Made by a program: the position numbers and the translations under genes. From a bacterium (GTDB lineage: Bacteria; T1Sed10-126), in NCBI GenBank assembly GCA_003554945.1, contig PWHN01000044.1, forward strand, positions 38,286 to 102,285: 64,000 bases of DNA, in the 5' to 3' direction. The notes beneath the pieces were generated by a model. It was not told the origin of the DNA, did not search any database, and saw only the letters and a program-made list of their open reading frames with translations. Shown one piece after another: positions 16,857 through 25,118 of the stretch; position 1 is the stretch's first letter, and every line of letters begins with the position of its first letter.

Positions 16857-17585
16857 TTATTCAATCACACCCCCTGTTCGCTCATAAACGTCCTTCACCG
16901 CTATATAGGGATCAAGAGCAAAACGCTTCAGATTGTCATATTCACGCAGGTAGGGGCGGGCTGTATTCACACCCTCCAGGGTCCGCCCGGCAACCGCAAC
17001 TTCAGCTTCCTGGTAGTAAAAGGGATGCATAAAGGAATCAACCAGGCTGCCACTGCTGGCGCGCAACGACGAGGGACCGGCGACGGGAAGCACTATGTAA
17101 AATCCGTCCCCCACTCCCCAGGTGGCCAGGGTCTGGTTAAAATTTCTGGGACGCTGGTCCAGATGCTCGCCGGCAACGTCAATTAAGCCGCCAACGCCAA
17201 AAGTAGAATTAACCACAAACCGGCCAAAAGCATGGTGGGCATCCTCGCCTCGTCCCTGTAATATTGAGTTTACAAAATGAAAAGGTTCGCGCAGGTTGTT
17301 AAAGAAATTTCCTATGGAGCGGCGCACCGGTCGGGGTGTCACAGTCTCATAACCCCTGGTCACCGGGTCGGCCACATAGGTATAAAAACGGTCGTTGAAA
17401 GCAAAAATACGGCGGTTTACAGGCTCCAGCGGGTCGGCAATTATCTCTCGGTCTTCAGCCTCCGGATCTTCCGCAAACGGATCACTAAAACCCCTTTCCT
17501 GACGGGTCCGGGCAGCAGCCGAAGACAATCCAGCTACAATTAATAGTAAAATTAATAGATTGACTACAATAAATTTAGTCTTGAT
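16857..17585 (-). CDS. mlaA: MlaA (VacJ) homologue, apparent ATC start
   Basis: The body matches MlaA: DPLEPVNRRIFAFNDRFY, FFNNLREPFHFVNSILQG, STFGVGGLIDVA, NQTLATWGVGDGFYIVLPV, GPSSLR. MlaA removes phospholipids from the outer leaflet of the outer membrane. No ATG, GTG or TTG precedes a signal peptide. The frame upstream of a TTG at 17528 encodes a perfect one (KTKFIVVNLLILLLIVAG, then SSAAA|R). It begins at ATC 17585, nine bases after GAGG, so ATC is the probable start codon. No lipobox Cys is present, unlike typical MlaA. The gene is last in the mla operon, 23 bases after mlaC. Confidence 0.88.
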   Translation of the reverse strand: MKTKFIVVNLLILLLIVAGLSSAAARTRQERGFSDPFAEDPEAEDREIIADPLEPVNRRIFAFNDRFYTYVADPVTRGYETVTPRPVRRSIGNFFNNLREPFHFVNSILQGRGEDAHHAFGRFVVNSTFGVGGLIDVAGEHLDQRPRNFNQTLATWGVGDGFYIVLPVAGPSSLRASSGSLVDSFMHPFYYQEAEVAVAGRTLEGVNTARPYLREYDNLKRFALDPYIAVKDVYERTGGVIE

Positions 17586-17608
17586 TGACTGACACCTCGA
17601 AGTTGATG

Positions 17609-18274
17609 TTACTCAAATTCAGGTACAATCTCGTCTGGCAACTCTTCTTTTTGAATATGCTCTCTCAATAATTTTAACAGGTCAGCTATTGACTGGCGGG
17701 CCAGTATATTATCAAACTGACGGCGATAGTTGCGGATAAGACTGATCCCCTCCACTTCAAAATCATATATCTTCCAGTCGTCGTGTTTGATCAAATAATA
17801 GGTGATTTTGGCATTGTAGTCATCGTCATCCCAGTAGAGCCTGGCTGTTGTAAAGACACGAGCATAAGTACCATCACGTCGCTCTTCAAACCCGTCAACG
17901 TCAATAGCACGAATTTCATAGACACCGTCAACATCAGCGAGGTCACCGGTTATCCTGTTGACATAGACTTCCTTGAGCAATTCGCTGAAGAGATCGATCA
18001 TTTCATCAAGCTGCTCGTCTGTTATCTGGCGGGCGTAGGGGCCCAGGGTTCGAAGAGTCATTTCTTCAAAATCAAAATCAGCTTCCAAAGTCTCAATCAA
18101 TCGCTGCTGGACAGTATCCGCCTGTATAGCATCAACCGGGTCGGTGTCACCAAGAATAGCCAGGACCTCGGCAATTTTTTCCTCAATAAATTCATCCGGT
18201 GACATAGCCTGCACCTCTTCTACACCGGTAAAGACAAACAGAGCGATTAGAGATATCAGGAAAACTTTTTTCAT
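17609..18274 (-). CDS. mlaC: MlaC, periplasmic phospholipid carrier
   Basis: This 221-residue protein has a signal peptide ending VQA|M and the all-helical plus sheet plan of MlaC/Tol-Ttg2D proteins: MTLRTLGPYARQITDEQLDEMIDLF, VYVNRI, TYYLIKHDDWKIYDFEVEGISLIRNYRRQFDNIL. MlaC ferries phospholipid between MlaA at the outer membrane and MlaFED at the inner membrane. Its start overlaps the mlaD stop by four bases (ATGA), indicating translational coupling. Confidence 0.94.
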   Translation of the reverse strand: MKKVFLISLIALFVFTGVEEVQAMSPDEFIEEKIAEVLAILGDTDPVDAIQADTVQQRLIETLEADFDFEEMTLRTLGPYARQITDEQLDEMIDLFSELLKEVYVNRITGDLADVDGVYEIRAIDVDGFEERRDGTYARVFTTARLYWDDDDYNAKITYYLIKHDDWKIYDFEVEGISLIRNYRRQFDNILARQSIADLLKLLREHIQKEELPDEIVPEFE

Positions 18275-18732
18275 AGCTCAAAATCATCCTCCCCGAACAG
18301 GAAGCGCGAAAGTAAATCCTCTATTAATAACGGCGGTTGGGTTTCAACTATTTCCCCGCTGCCGTCCTTGGGAATATTATCCCGCCCGTGCCCGGGAGTA
18401 ATTGCAATATAACGTTCGCCCAATAGACCCTCGGTAACTATTCGAGCTTCTGTTCCGGGATCTGGCAGATCAATTTTGTCATTGATTCGCATACGCACGT
18501 GTGCTCGAAAATCCTTTAATTCTATATCTACAACCCGACCAATCTTTACGCCAGACATCTCAACACCAGTGTTTACCTGCAGCCCGCTGACATCAGAAAA
18601 CACAGCCGTCACTTCATACTGGTTACGACCTAAAAAATCAACCTCACCAAAGGTTATAGAAAGGTAGGCCAGGCTGGCCAGCCCGACAATTAAAAAAATC
18701 CCGACCACGATATCAACCTTACGATCCATCAC
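18271..18732 (-). CDS. mlaD: MlaD, MCE-domain lipid-binding subunit
   Basis: This 153-residue protein has one N-terminal membrane helix (IVVGIFLIVGLASLAYLSI) and a single MCE domain (NQYEVTAVFSDVSGLQVNTG, VEMSGVKIGRV, RIVTEGLLGERYIAITPG). MlaD forms the hexameric ring of the MlaFED transporter in the inner membrane. The length matches the short Proteobacteria-type MlaD rather than an elongated, periplasm-spanning form. Its start lies within the end of mlaF. Confidence 0.94.
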   Translation of the reverse strand: MMDRKVDIVVGIFLIVGLASLAYLSITFGEVDFLGRNQYEVTAVFSDVSGLQVNTGVEMSGVKIGRVVDIELKDFRAHVRMRINDKIDLPDPGTEARIVTEGLLGERYIAITPGHGRDNIPKDGSGEIVETQPPLLIEDLLSRFLFGEDDFEL

Positions 18733-19477
18733 TTATCGCCTCCAGCGGCCCTTCAAGGGCCTCTTTTACAAATGTTTCCACAACCGGAATCTCGGAATCC
18801 ATAAACTCCTCCGGCGTGGTATAGGCAACTAATTCTCCATTATGTACCATAGCGACTTTATGCACAATTTGAAATACTTTTTGAAAACTGTGGGTAACAA
18901 TAACAGCGGTAAAACCATACTCCCGGTGTAAATTAAAGATCAAACGCAAAATCGAATTGCCGATCAAGGGATCCAGCCCGGTTGTCGGCTCATCAAAAAA
19001 TATGACTTCGGGACTGCTAACCAGAGTGCGCGCAAGCGCCGCTCTTTTCTGCATGCCACCGCTAAGTTCAGAGGGGTATTTTTCCGCCGCATCCTGCATC
19101 TCCACCCGGGCCAGATGCTCAAATACCCGGTCCTCAATTTCACCGCGACTTAACGAAGTCTTTTCGCGCAGTGGAAAAGCAAGGTTTTCATAGACGCTCA
19201 TTGAATCGAAAAGCGCTCCGTTCTGAAACAGCATGCCGATAGAATTCCTTACCTCGGCCAGCTCCTTGCCACGCAAATTATGAACGTTTTTCCCGTTTAT
19301 TAGCACCTCACCGGCGTCTGGATATATGAGACCGGTTATCGTTCTTAACAATACTGATTTGCCGGCTCCGCTGGCTCCCAGCAAAGCAATCATCTCCCCC
19401 TCTTCAACGGAAAGATCAACCCCCTTTAATACCGGTTCTTCTGCCATGGACTTCTCCAGAGCCCGCACTTCAATCAT
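18719..19477 (-). CDS. mlaF: MlaF, ABC transporter ATPase
   Basis: This 252-residue ABC ATPase has Walker A GASGAGKS, signature LSGGMQKRAALARTL, Walker B VIFFDEPTTGLDP and switch His in VTHS. It drives phospholipid transport by MlaFEDB. It overlaps mlaD by 14 bases and follows mlaE by 6, so the genes are co-translated. No MlaB (STAS) gene is found in this operon. Confidence 0.95.
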   Translation of the reverse strand: MIEVRALEKSMAEEPVLKGVDLSVEEGEMIALLGASGAGKSVLLRTITGLIYPDAGEVLINGKNVHNLRGKELAEVRNSIGMLFQNGALFDSMSVYENLAFPLREKTSLSRGEIEDRVFEHLARVEMQDAAEKYPSELSGGMQKRAALARTLVSSPEVIFFDEPTTGLDPLIGNSILRLIFNLHREYGFTAVIVTHSFQKVFQIVHKVAMVHNGELVAYTTPEEFMDSEIPVVETFVKEALEGPLEAISDGS

Positions 19478-19483
19478 TTTATA

Positions 19484-20254
19484 TCACCACATCAAAGAGG
19501 TCATAACGTAGTTAGAAGCAAGGATTAAAACGCTGGCCAGGACGACCGCCTCAGTTGATGCCGCTCCCACTCCCTCGGCTCCCTTGCCTGTGTAATAACC
19601 CTTGTAGCAGCTTACCCAGGCAATAAGAGCGCCAAAGACAAGCGCTTTTATTGAACCAAAATAAATGTCTGAAAAGACAACAAAATCAATAATACCACCA
19701 AAATAACTCCCGTAACTGACGCCAAGCAGACCACCGCTAACAACAAAACCTGCAAAAATCCCAACAAGGTTAAAAATTGCAGTTAGCAGAAATACGGAAA
19801 TAACAAAAGCCAGTAAGATTGGTGCCATAAAATAGCGGAAAGGATTTAAATTCATTATTTTCAGGGCATCAAATTGTTCGGTTATACGCATTACGCCCAG
19901 TTCAGAGGTAATCGATGAGCCGGCGCGTCCGGCCACCATGAGAGCACAGACCACGGGCCCTAGCTCCCTCAACAGGGCCGCGGCCACCAGCGTCCCCACC
20001 TGGGCGGCGGCACCAAACTGGGCCAGCGTCTGTTGACCGTGAAGACCCATCACTGCGCCGGTAAAAGCAGAAATTAAAACAATCAACCAGAGGGAGCGTG
20101 CACCGATAAAATAAATTCGCTGCACAATCCGACCAATTTTCACCGGCGGAACAAACAGATAAACTGCCATCTTGCCGGCGAAACGACCGAAACGTCCCAG
20201 CCGTTCGACAGAATAGCGAAGATTAGCTCCAATTTGTGCCAGATAGTCTAACAT
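19484..20254 (-). CDS. mlaE: MlaE, ABC transporter permease
   Basis: This 256-residue integral membrane protein of the MlaE family has about five to six helices and the conserved segments LRELGPVVCALMVAGRAGSSITSELGVMRITEQFDAL and GAEGVGAASTEAVVLASVLILASNYVMTSL. It forms the membrane channel of the MlaFED importer or exporter. It is the first gene of the five-gene mla operon, with AAGGAGG before its ATG. Confidence 0.95.
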   Translation of the reverse strand: MLDYLAQIGANLRYSVERLGRFGRFAGKMAVYLFVPPVKIGRIVQRIYFIGARSLWLIVLISAFTGAVMGLHGQQTLAQFGAAAQVGTLVAAALLRELGPVVCALMVAGRAGSSITSELGVMRITEQFDALKIMNLNPFRYFMAPILLAFVISVFLLTAIFNLVGIFAGFVVSGGLLGVSYGSYFGGIIDFVVFSDIYFGSIKALVFGALIAWVSCYKGYYTGKGAEGVGAASTEAVVLASVLILASNYVMTSLMW

Positions 20255-20277
20255 TGATTGCCTCCTTTGATTTCTAT

Positions 20278-20283
20278 ATTATA
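20278..20283 (-). promoter_or_regulatory. -10 box of mla operon
   Basis: On the minus strand TGTTATAAT is an extended -10, 24 bases before the mlaE ATG. No good -35 is seen at the expected distance. Confidence 0.45.
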
Positions 20284-20345
20284 ACAATTCTTTCCCCAGA
20301 CAACATCCTTGCTTTTCGGCCGCAGGCAAATTAAACTTTTGGGCT

Positions 20346-21221
20346 ATGAAAAATTTTCTAACCGGCTACAAACACGACCATTTCTTAAAAGCTGATTTGC
20401 ACCTGCACACCTATCACAGCGACGGGTGTTTTTCACCCACCAAGCTGCTTGAGATGTCAGTCGAGAACGAGCTGGAAGTTGTATCGATAACTGACCACGA
20501 CACAGTGCAAGGGTTAGCGGAGGCTGCTGAGGCGGCGGAGGACTATGCCTGCCATTTTTTACCCGGCGTCGAACTGGAAGCCTTTGTTAATCTTTCGGAT
20601 GGCAAATACTATTCCGTTCACCTGCTGGGCTACGGAATTGACTGGCAAAACAAAACACTGCGTGATTACCTGGCCAACATACGACAGGCGCGCATCGCTC
20701 GGGCAGAAAAAATTATTCACAGGCTTCGAGCCAACTTTAGCATTGACCTGCCTTACAGTGCTGTAAGTGGCGAAGCTAGCGGTGAGTCGGTGGGCCGGGT
20801 TCACATCGCCAGTGCCTTAAAAAAATATAACCACGTTGCAACAATTGATGAAGCCTTCGACAAATACATCGGCGAAGAACGGGCCGCATACGCCGCCAAA
20901 CCTCGCCACTCGCCTGAAAAGGTCATCAATCTGATAAAACAGGCCGGAGGCCAAACAGTCTGGGCCCACCCCTACTACACTCAAAATGATGACGTATTGC
21001 CTGTTCTTGTGGAAAAAGGCCTGGTGGGGCTGGAATGTTATCACCACGAGTTCGACGCTGAAACTACCCGCCATTACTTAAAATTAGCCGAACAGTATAA
21101 CCTCATCGTCACCGGTGGCTCCGATTTTCACGGCACACTCGAAGAAAACTTCAAACCCGGCGACTGGTGGTATCCCACCCGCGAGATCCCCTTCAACTCC
21201 CGAAATCATTCGAAAATTTAA
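20346..21221 (+). CDS. PHP-domain phosphoesterase (RNase AM/TrpH-like), paralogue 1
   Basis: This 291-residue protein has the PHP metal-site motifs: LHLHTYHSDG (HxH), SITDHDTVQG (DHD), a Glu in LPGVELEAF, a late His (WAHPYY) and TGGSDFHG (DxH). Relatives include TrpH/RNase AM, which trims 5' ends of RNA or hydrolyses 3',5'-bisnucleotides. The same order of motifs occurs in a 292-residue paralogue at 37051. The ribosome-binding site is poor. It is divergent from the mla operon. Confidence 0.88.
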   Translation: MKNFLTGYKHDHFLKADLHLHTYHSDGCFSPTKLLEMSVENELEVVSITDHDTVQGLAEAAEAAEDYACHFLPGVELEAFVNLSDGKYYSVHLLGYGIDWQNKTLRDYLANIRQARIARAEKIIHRLRANFSIDLPYSAVSGEASGESVGRVHIASALKKYNHVATIDEAFDKYIGEERAAYAAKPRHSPEKVINLIKQAGGQTVWAHPYYTQNDDVLPVLVEKGLVGLECYHHEFDAETTRHYLKLAEQYNLIVTGGSDFHGTLEENFKPGDWWYPTREIPFNSRNHSKI

Positions 21222-21249
21222 CCGGCCTGACTCTTAATTTTTACCTTTT

Positions 21250-22113
21250 TTAGTTAAACATATCGCTGCCGGATAATTTTTCGCTTATTTCGCGAATCCT
21301 ACGCTGTTCCTCGGCCGAGAGATTTTCCCACCCCACCCGGTCCATTTTATCCAGAAGTTCGTCCGCCTGGCGGAGCAACTTCTGCTTTTCTATCTCGTGC
21401 TGACGCCACTGGTCCTGTTTCTTTTTGTGCTTGCGGGACTTTAAATAGTCAGATAAGGGAGCCAGCAAAGGCTGACGCGGGTCCAGTTTCCAGCAGTAAA
21501 AAAGTCCCATTAAGAGCCCAAACAGGTGGGCCAGGTGAGCGACACCGGTCTGTGCTTCGGAAAAGCCGGCAATCAGCGTAAATATGCCGATAATCAGAAC
21601 AAAATGCTTCATTTTGATTGGAAATATCCCCCAGATAAAAACCATGCGTTCGGGCCAGTATAGGGCAAAAGCTCCCAGCAAACCAAAGATTGCCCCGGAT
21701 GCCCCAACCACCGGAATTCGACCGTAGCTAAAAATTACCATTCCCAGGCCGGCAACAATTCCACAGATCAGATAAAACCGAAGAAACCCGGCGGCTCCCC
21801 AGACCCGCTCCAGTTCCACTCCAAACATCCAGAGCACCAGCATATTAATTAAAATGTGGAATAAACCACCGTGTAAAAATTGGTAGGTAACAAGCTGCCA
21901 TAGAAATCCCCGGGTCACCAGATTTTCAGGAACCAGGGCCAGGTATTCTCCAAATGGATGGAGCACCGGCTCCGCCAGCGTCCCGCCAATAGTCAATCCA
22001 AAGCGAGGCAGGGTCATCTGCAGCAAAAATATTATCCCGTTGATCACCAGCAGATTCCGGACCATTGGGGTTGTCTTACCCGGCCCAAGCCGCATCCGCG
22101 TTCGTCGGCGCAC
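21250..22113 (-). CDS. Rhomboid-family intramembrane serine protease
   Basis: This 287-residue membrane protein has six helices in its first 205 residues and a charged cytoplasmic tail. It carries the rhomboid marks GGLFHILINMLVLWMFG, catalytic Ser in VVGASGAIFGLLG, and catalytic His in GVAHLAHLFGLLMG. It cleaves membrane proteins within the bilayer. The first codon is GTG; an ATG six codons later is also possible. It follows the glycosyltransferase-like gene by 2 bases, so both are probably one operon. Confidence 0.92.
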   Translation of the reverse strand: MRRRTRMRLGPGKTTPMVRNLLVINGIIFLLQMTLPRFGLTIGGTLAEPVLHPFGEYLALVPENLVTRGFLWQLVTYQFLHGGLFHILINMLVLWMFGVELERVWGAAGFLRFYLICGIVAGLGMVIFSYGRIPVVGASGAIFGLLGAFALYWPERMVFIWGIFPIKMKHFVLIIGIFTLIAGFSEAQTGVAHLAHLFGLLMGLFYCWKLDPRQPLLAPLSDYLKSRKHKKKQDQWRQHEIEKQKLLRQADELLDKMDRVGWENLSAEEQRRIREISEKLSGSDMFN

Positions 22114-22115
22114 GG

Positions 22116-23324
22116 TTAAGGCCAGACCACCTGCTGCAGCTCCTGACGGTTTTCATCAATATAATTCATCAGACGCTCCCAGCGGTTCTGAAACGTCTGT
22201 AACTGTTTCAACGGGTTGCCCGGGTCATACTCGTGGCGCCCGTAGAAAATGTTGTCCATGCAGCCTTCTACCGAAGCCTTATCGCCCTCCACCATAAAAT
22301 GCTGGGCCAGCATCATGTTTGTCCGGTAGATACGTTCCTCCAGGTCGTCTTTCAAAAACTTTCCGGGCCAGGGATCAAAATAAGAGGCAGGTATATTCAG
22401 TTTTTCCTCCATCTGACGGACTTTCTTCCTATCGTATAGAAAACGTTCAATGTCCAGCCGAACCAGTTTCCAGAGCGGATACCCCCGCGGTGGCGGCTGA
22501 TGCTGAACGCGCAGATCCCGATCCATGTAAAAACGATAACCGAAAACCCGCGAGTTAATCAACCAGTCCATGTCCTCTCCCCGGTGACAGCCCGGATCAA
22601 GAGGAACACGGCTGAAAAAGTCGCGATCTAAAACTATGTTCCCCATGACCACATAAGAGGTCTCTTTCAAGCGTGGTTCACCAAAGATATAGCGATCAAA
22701 CGCCTCGTTCATCGCCTCAGAGTTGTTCCAGTAAGCCATCCAGGAGGGAGGGCGGGAAGCGTAATTTATCGTTCCTTCTTCCGTATAATAGGGGCCACAG
22801 ACAACCTTGGCCTCCTCGCCAGTCTCGGGCACCTTCTGGTTTATGTGTTCGCCCGCTTTTTCAATGTAGTGGGGATCATCGACAACAACATCGTCGTCGG
22901 TCGAAATAATTGTCCTGTATCCCAGGATATGTGCGGCCAGTATCGACATGTTGCGCACGTCCGAGTAACCGTACATCGACAGCGGCTCCAGAAGCTCATC
23001 TTCAACCGTGCCCTCCAGGTGGTCCTTCAGGCGGCGAAACTCTTCAAAACCAAAGAGATGACAATTTATAGCGCCGGAGTTTTCCTCGATCTCCTCACGA
23101 ATCCTCCGGTCAACTTCGTCTTCCCACTTTCGACTCGATGAAACACTGGAGAGAACCACGTCAGCTTCGTCCTCAAGGCAGTCCAGCGAACGCAGGAAAC
23201 GACCCAGACATCCCTCTTCATCTATTGGAATCGGATGATCATAAATCTGATCAGTATCTTCAAAAAAATGTTCTTTCGGCGGCCCCCAGAAGGTAGGCGC
23301 AATAAAAGCAACTGGTGCACTCAT
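22116..23324 (-). CDS. GT-A-fold glycosyltransferase-like protein
   Basis: This 402-residue protein is unlike the GT4 enzymes in the window. The start (PVAFIAPTF) could be a nucleotide-binding strand. IISTDDDVVVDDP is a DxD-type metal/nucleotide-sugar motif. HRGEDMDWLINSRVFGYRFYM matches the late catalytic-base ED segment of GT2-like enzymes. No signal peptide is seen. Its product is probably a soluble glycan or glycerate-linked sugar, but nothing in the sequence fixes that. It is the first gene of a two-gene operon with the rhomboid. Confidence 0.65.
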   Translation of the reverse strand: MSAPVAFIAPTFWGPPKEHFFEDTDQIYDHPIPIDEEGCLGRFLRSLDCLEDEADVVLSSVSSSRKWEDEVDRRIREEIEENSGAINCHLFGFEEFRRLKDHLEGTVEDELLEPLSMYGYSDVRNMSILAAHILGYRTIISTDDDVVVDDPHYIEKAGEHINQKVPETGEEAKVVCGPYYTEEGTINYASRPPSWMAYWNNSEAMNEAFDRYIFGEPRLKETSYVVMGNIVLDRDFFSRVPLDPGCHRGEDMDWLINSRVFGYRFYMDRDLRVQHQPPPRGYPLWKLVRLDIERFLYDRKKVRQMEEKLNIPASYFDPWPGKFLKDDLEERIYRTNMMLAQHFMVEGDKASVEGCMDNIFYGRHEYDPGNPLKQLQTFQNRWERLMNYIDENRQELQQVVWP

Positions 23325-23523
23325 CTAAAATCCTCTCCTTTAAAAACAAATTTGTCCTCACAATTTTTTTATTCTTTATTTCCTTCTCCAAACATAGAAA
23401 TTCTGAACGATGTCGTTGGCCTTTTTCTGACGCAGGTCTTGGTTTTGCAGTTAGATTTCAACTTTAAACTGGAAACTATAAACTATAACGAACTTCAAGA
23501 TTTTACGGTCCCAACAGGTTCTT
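23325..23523. other. Intergenic AT-rich spacer
   Basis: Together with the octamer array this makes a gap of about 300 bases between the glycosyltransferase start and the pfkA stop. No gene or RNA is recognised in the spacer. Confidence 0.4.
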
Positions 23524-23630
23524 ACTTTCACACTTTCACACTTTCACACTTTCACACTTTCCCACTTTCACACTTTCCCACTTTCATACTTTCACACTTT
23601 CCCACTTTCATACTTTCACACTTTCCCACT
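23524..23630. repeat. Octamer tandem repeat ACTTTNNN, array 2
   Basis: Thirteen 8-base units of ACTTTCAC, ACTTTCCC or ACTTTCAT, ending ACT at the exact stop codon of pfkA (TGA, minus strand, 23632-23630). The array therefore forms the 3' untranslated region of pfkA. Confidence 0.95.
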
Positions 23631-24589
23631 CAAATAGACAACGTCTGCGAAATTCCGCGATTCTCCCAGCTTAAACTTTTCCCTTCAACCGCCTCCAGCA
23701 GATCGGTTAAGTTCCTCCTGCCCGAGCGAACGCCGATACAGACGCCACTTTCACCCTCAAGCAGTGTCTGCACGGCATAACTACCCATCTTTGCACCAAT
23801 AATCCTATCAAAAGCAAGCGGTTTACCGCCCCGCTGAATATGACCAAGAACAGCCACGCGGGTCTCCATCCCACTTTTTTCCTCCAGCTCGTCGGCAAGC
23901 CAGAAACCTTTTCCGGCACCTTCGGCCAGAACAATTATATAGTGCAGTTTTCCTCTTTTACGCGCTGCTCGCACACGAGTAACTATGCTGTCAACTTCGT
24001 ATTCTTCTTCGGGAATTAAAATTTCTTCTGCCCCACCGGCCAGGCCGACCGAAAGAGCAATGTGGCCGGAAGCACGACCCATAACTTCAATAATGAAGAG
24101 CCGTTCATGTGAGGTGGCAGTGTCGCGAATCCGGTCAACCGACTCAAGGGCCGTGTTAACTGCCGTGTCAAAACCAAGACAGAGATCCGTGCCGCCAATA
24201 TCGTTATCTATACTCCCGGGAATACCAACCACCTGACCGTTCCAGAAGTCAAGCAGCTCAGCAGCTCCTCGCAGTGAGCCGTCTCCGCCAATTACAATCA
24301 GCCCTTCAATACCAAGATGGTCCAAATTCTGAGCTGCTTTTTTAAGCCCTTCCGCCGTCTCGAATTCACGGCAGCGGAGCGTGCGGAGAATCGTTCCCCC
24401 CTTTTCAAGAATCCCCCCTACCATACGAACGTCAAGCTGCTGATATATTTCATTAATCAGGCCATAATATCCACGGTTGAATCCAATAACTTCTATGTTT
24501 TCTGCCCGGGCCGTGCGAACTACGCTTCTGATTGCCGGGTTCATACCGGGCGCATCGCCACCGCTTGTCACAATTCCAATTCTATTCAC
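23630..24589 (-). CDS. pfkA: 6-phosphofructokinase
   Basis: This 319-residue protein matches bacterial ATP-dependent PFK in length. It has TSGGDAPGMN, IGGDGSLRGA, IPGSIDNDI, EVMGRASGHIAL and LGHIQRGG. The Gly after GGD and the Gly in PGSIDNDI are those of ATP-users; pyrophosphate enzymes carry Asp and Lys there. It commits fructose 6-phosphate to glycolysis. With fbp (30865), eno (49537) and ackA (53039) it outlines fermentative sugar metabolism. Confidence 0.96.
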   Translation of the reverse strand: MNRIGIVTSGGDAPGMNPAIRSVVRTARAENIEVIGFNRGYYGLINEIYQQLDVRMVGGILEKGGTILRTLRCREFETAEGLKKAAQNLDHLGIEGLIVIGGDGSLRGAAELLDFWNGQVVGIPGSIDNDIGGTDLCLGFDTAVNTALESVDRIRDTATSHERLFIIEVMGRASGHIALSVGLAGGAEEILIPEEEYEVDSIVTRVRAARKRGKLHYIIVLAEGAGKGFWLADELEEKSGMETRVAVLGHIQRGGKPLAFDRIIGAKMGSYAVQTLLEGESGVCIGVRSGRRNLTDLLEAVEGKSLSWENRGISQTLSI

Positions 24590-24667
24590 TTAATCCACCT
24601 CAAATAGATAAAATTTTCTGTCCAACTCGTCATATTATTTGTCTTACCCAAATTTAACACTGAATCA

Positions 24668-24696
24668 TTGGCAAAACGACGTTGTTATTATATTAT
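24668..24696 (+). promoter_or_regulatory. Promoter of tRNA-Arg
   Basis: TTGGCA (24668-24673), 17 bases, TATTAT (24691-24696), 30 bases before the tRNA. Confidence 0.7.
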
Positions 24697-24726
24697 TAAT
24701 GGAGTCGAAAAGAAACACTTCATTAA

Positions 24727-24801
24727 GCGCCCGTAGCTCAGACTGGATAGAGCGCCGCCCTGCGGAGGCGGAGGCCGGGGGTTCAAATCCTCCCGGGCGT
24801 A
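24727..24801 (+). tRNA. tRNA-Arg (anticodon GCG)
   Basis: Full cloverleaf. The acceptor GCGCCCG pairs with CGGGCGT, with a G-U at the end. The D-arm is GCTC/GAGC and has the Arg identity base A20. The anticodon stem is CCGCC/GGCGG with loop CTGCGGA, giving anticodon GCG. The T-arm is GGGGG-TTCAAAT-CCTCC. CCA is not encoded. Most bacteria decode CGN with ACG (inosine); GCG is unusual. Confidence 0.93.
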
Positions 24802-24806
24802 TTGTT

Positions 24807-24886
24807 AGTTAGAAAGTTAAAAAGTTAAAAAGTTAGAAAGTTAAAAAGTTAAAAAGTTAGAAAGTTAAAAAGTTAAAAAGTTAAAA
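24807..24886. repeat. Octamer tandem repeat, array 3 (inverted orientation)
   Basis: Ten 8-base units AGTTAGAA or AGTTAAAA begin six bases after the tRNA-Arg. On the minus strand these read ACTTTTTA/ACTTTCTA-like, the same ACTTT family as arrays 1, 2 and 4. Confidence 0.93.
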
Positions 24887-24910
24887 TTCGTTAAATCTAT
24901 CCACCTTCTC

Positions 24911-24974
24911 ACGTTCTCACTCTTCCACTCTCCCACTTTTCCACTTTCATACTTTCCCACTTTCATACTTTCAA
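24911..24974. repeat. Octamer tandem repeat ACTTTNNN, array 4
   Basis: About eight 8-base units, degenerate at the 5' end (ACGTTCTC, ACTCTTCC) and regular later (ACTTTCAT, ACTTTCCC). It is inverted relative to array 3, 24 bases away. Confidence 0.85.
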
Positions 24975-25118
24975 CCAATCTCGTGGCATGAGCTAAAAAT
25001 TGCCACTAATTTTTCTTCTTATCTTTGATTTTTTGTCCTCTCTATAACCAAGTGTTTCCATTTTTTTCCCTCCCCTACACGATTCATATACCCTCTTACC
25101 CTTTAAGTCTAACCCGGT

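Noticed and set aside
23524-23630. CRISPR-like array
   Set aside because: Units are 8 bases with no spacers, and no cas genes are nearby.
23235-23780. 181-codon plus-strand frame
   Set aside because: It runs across the octamer array and the opposite strand of pfkA; its translation is repeat-derived low complexity (FHTFTLSHF repeats).
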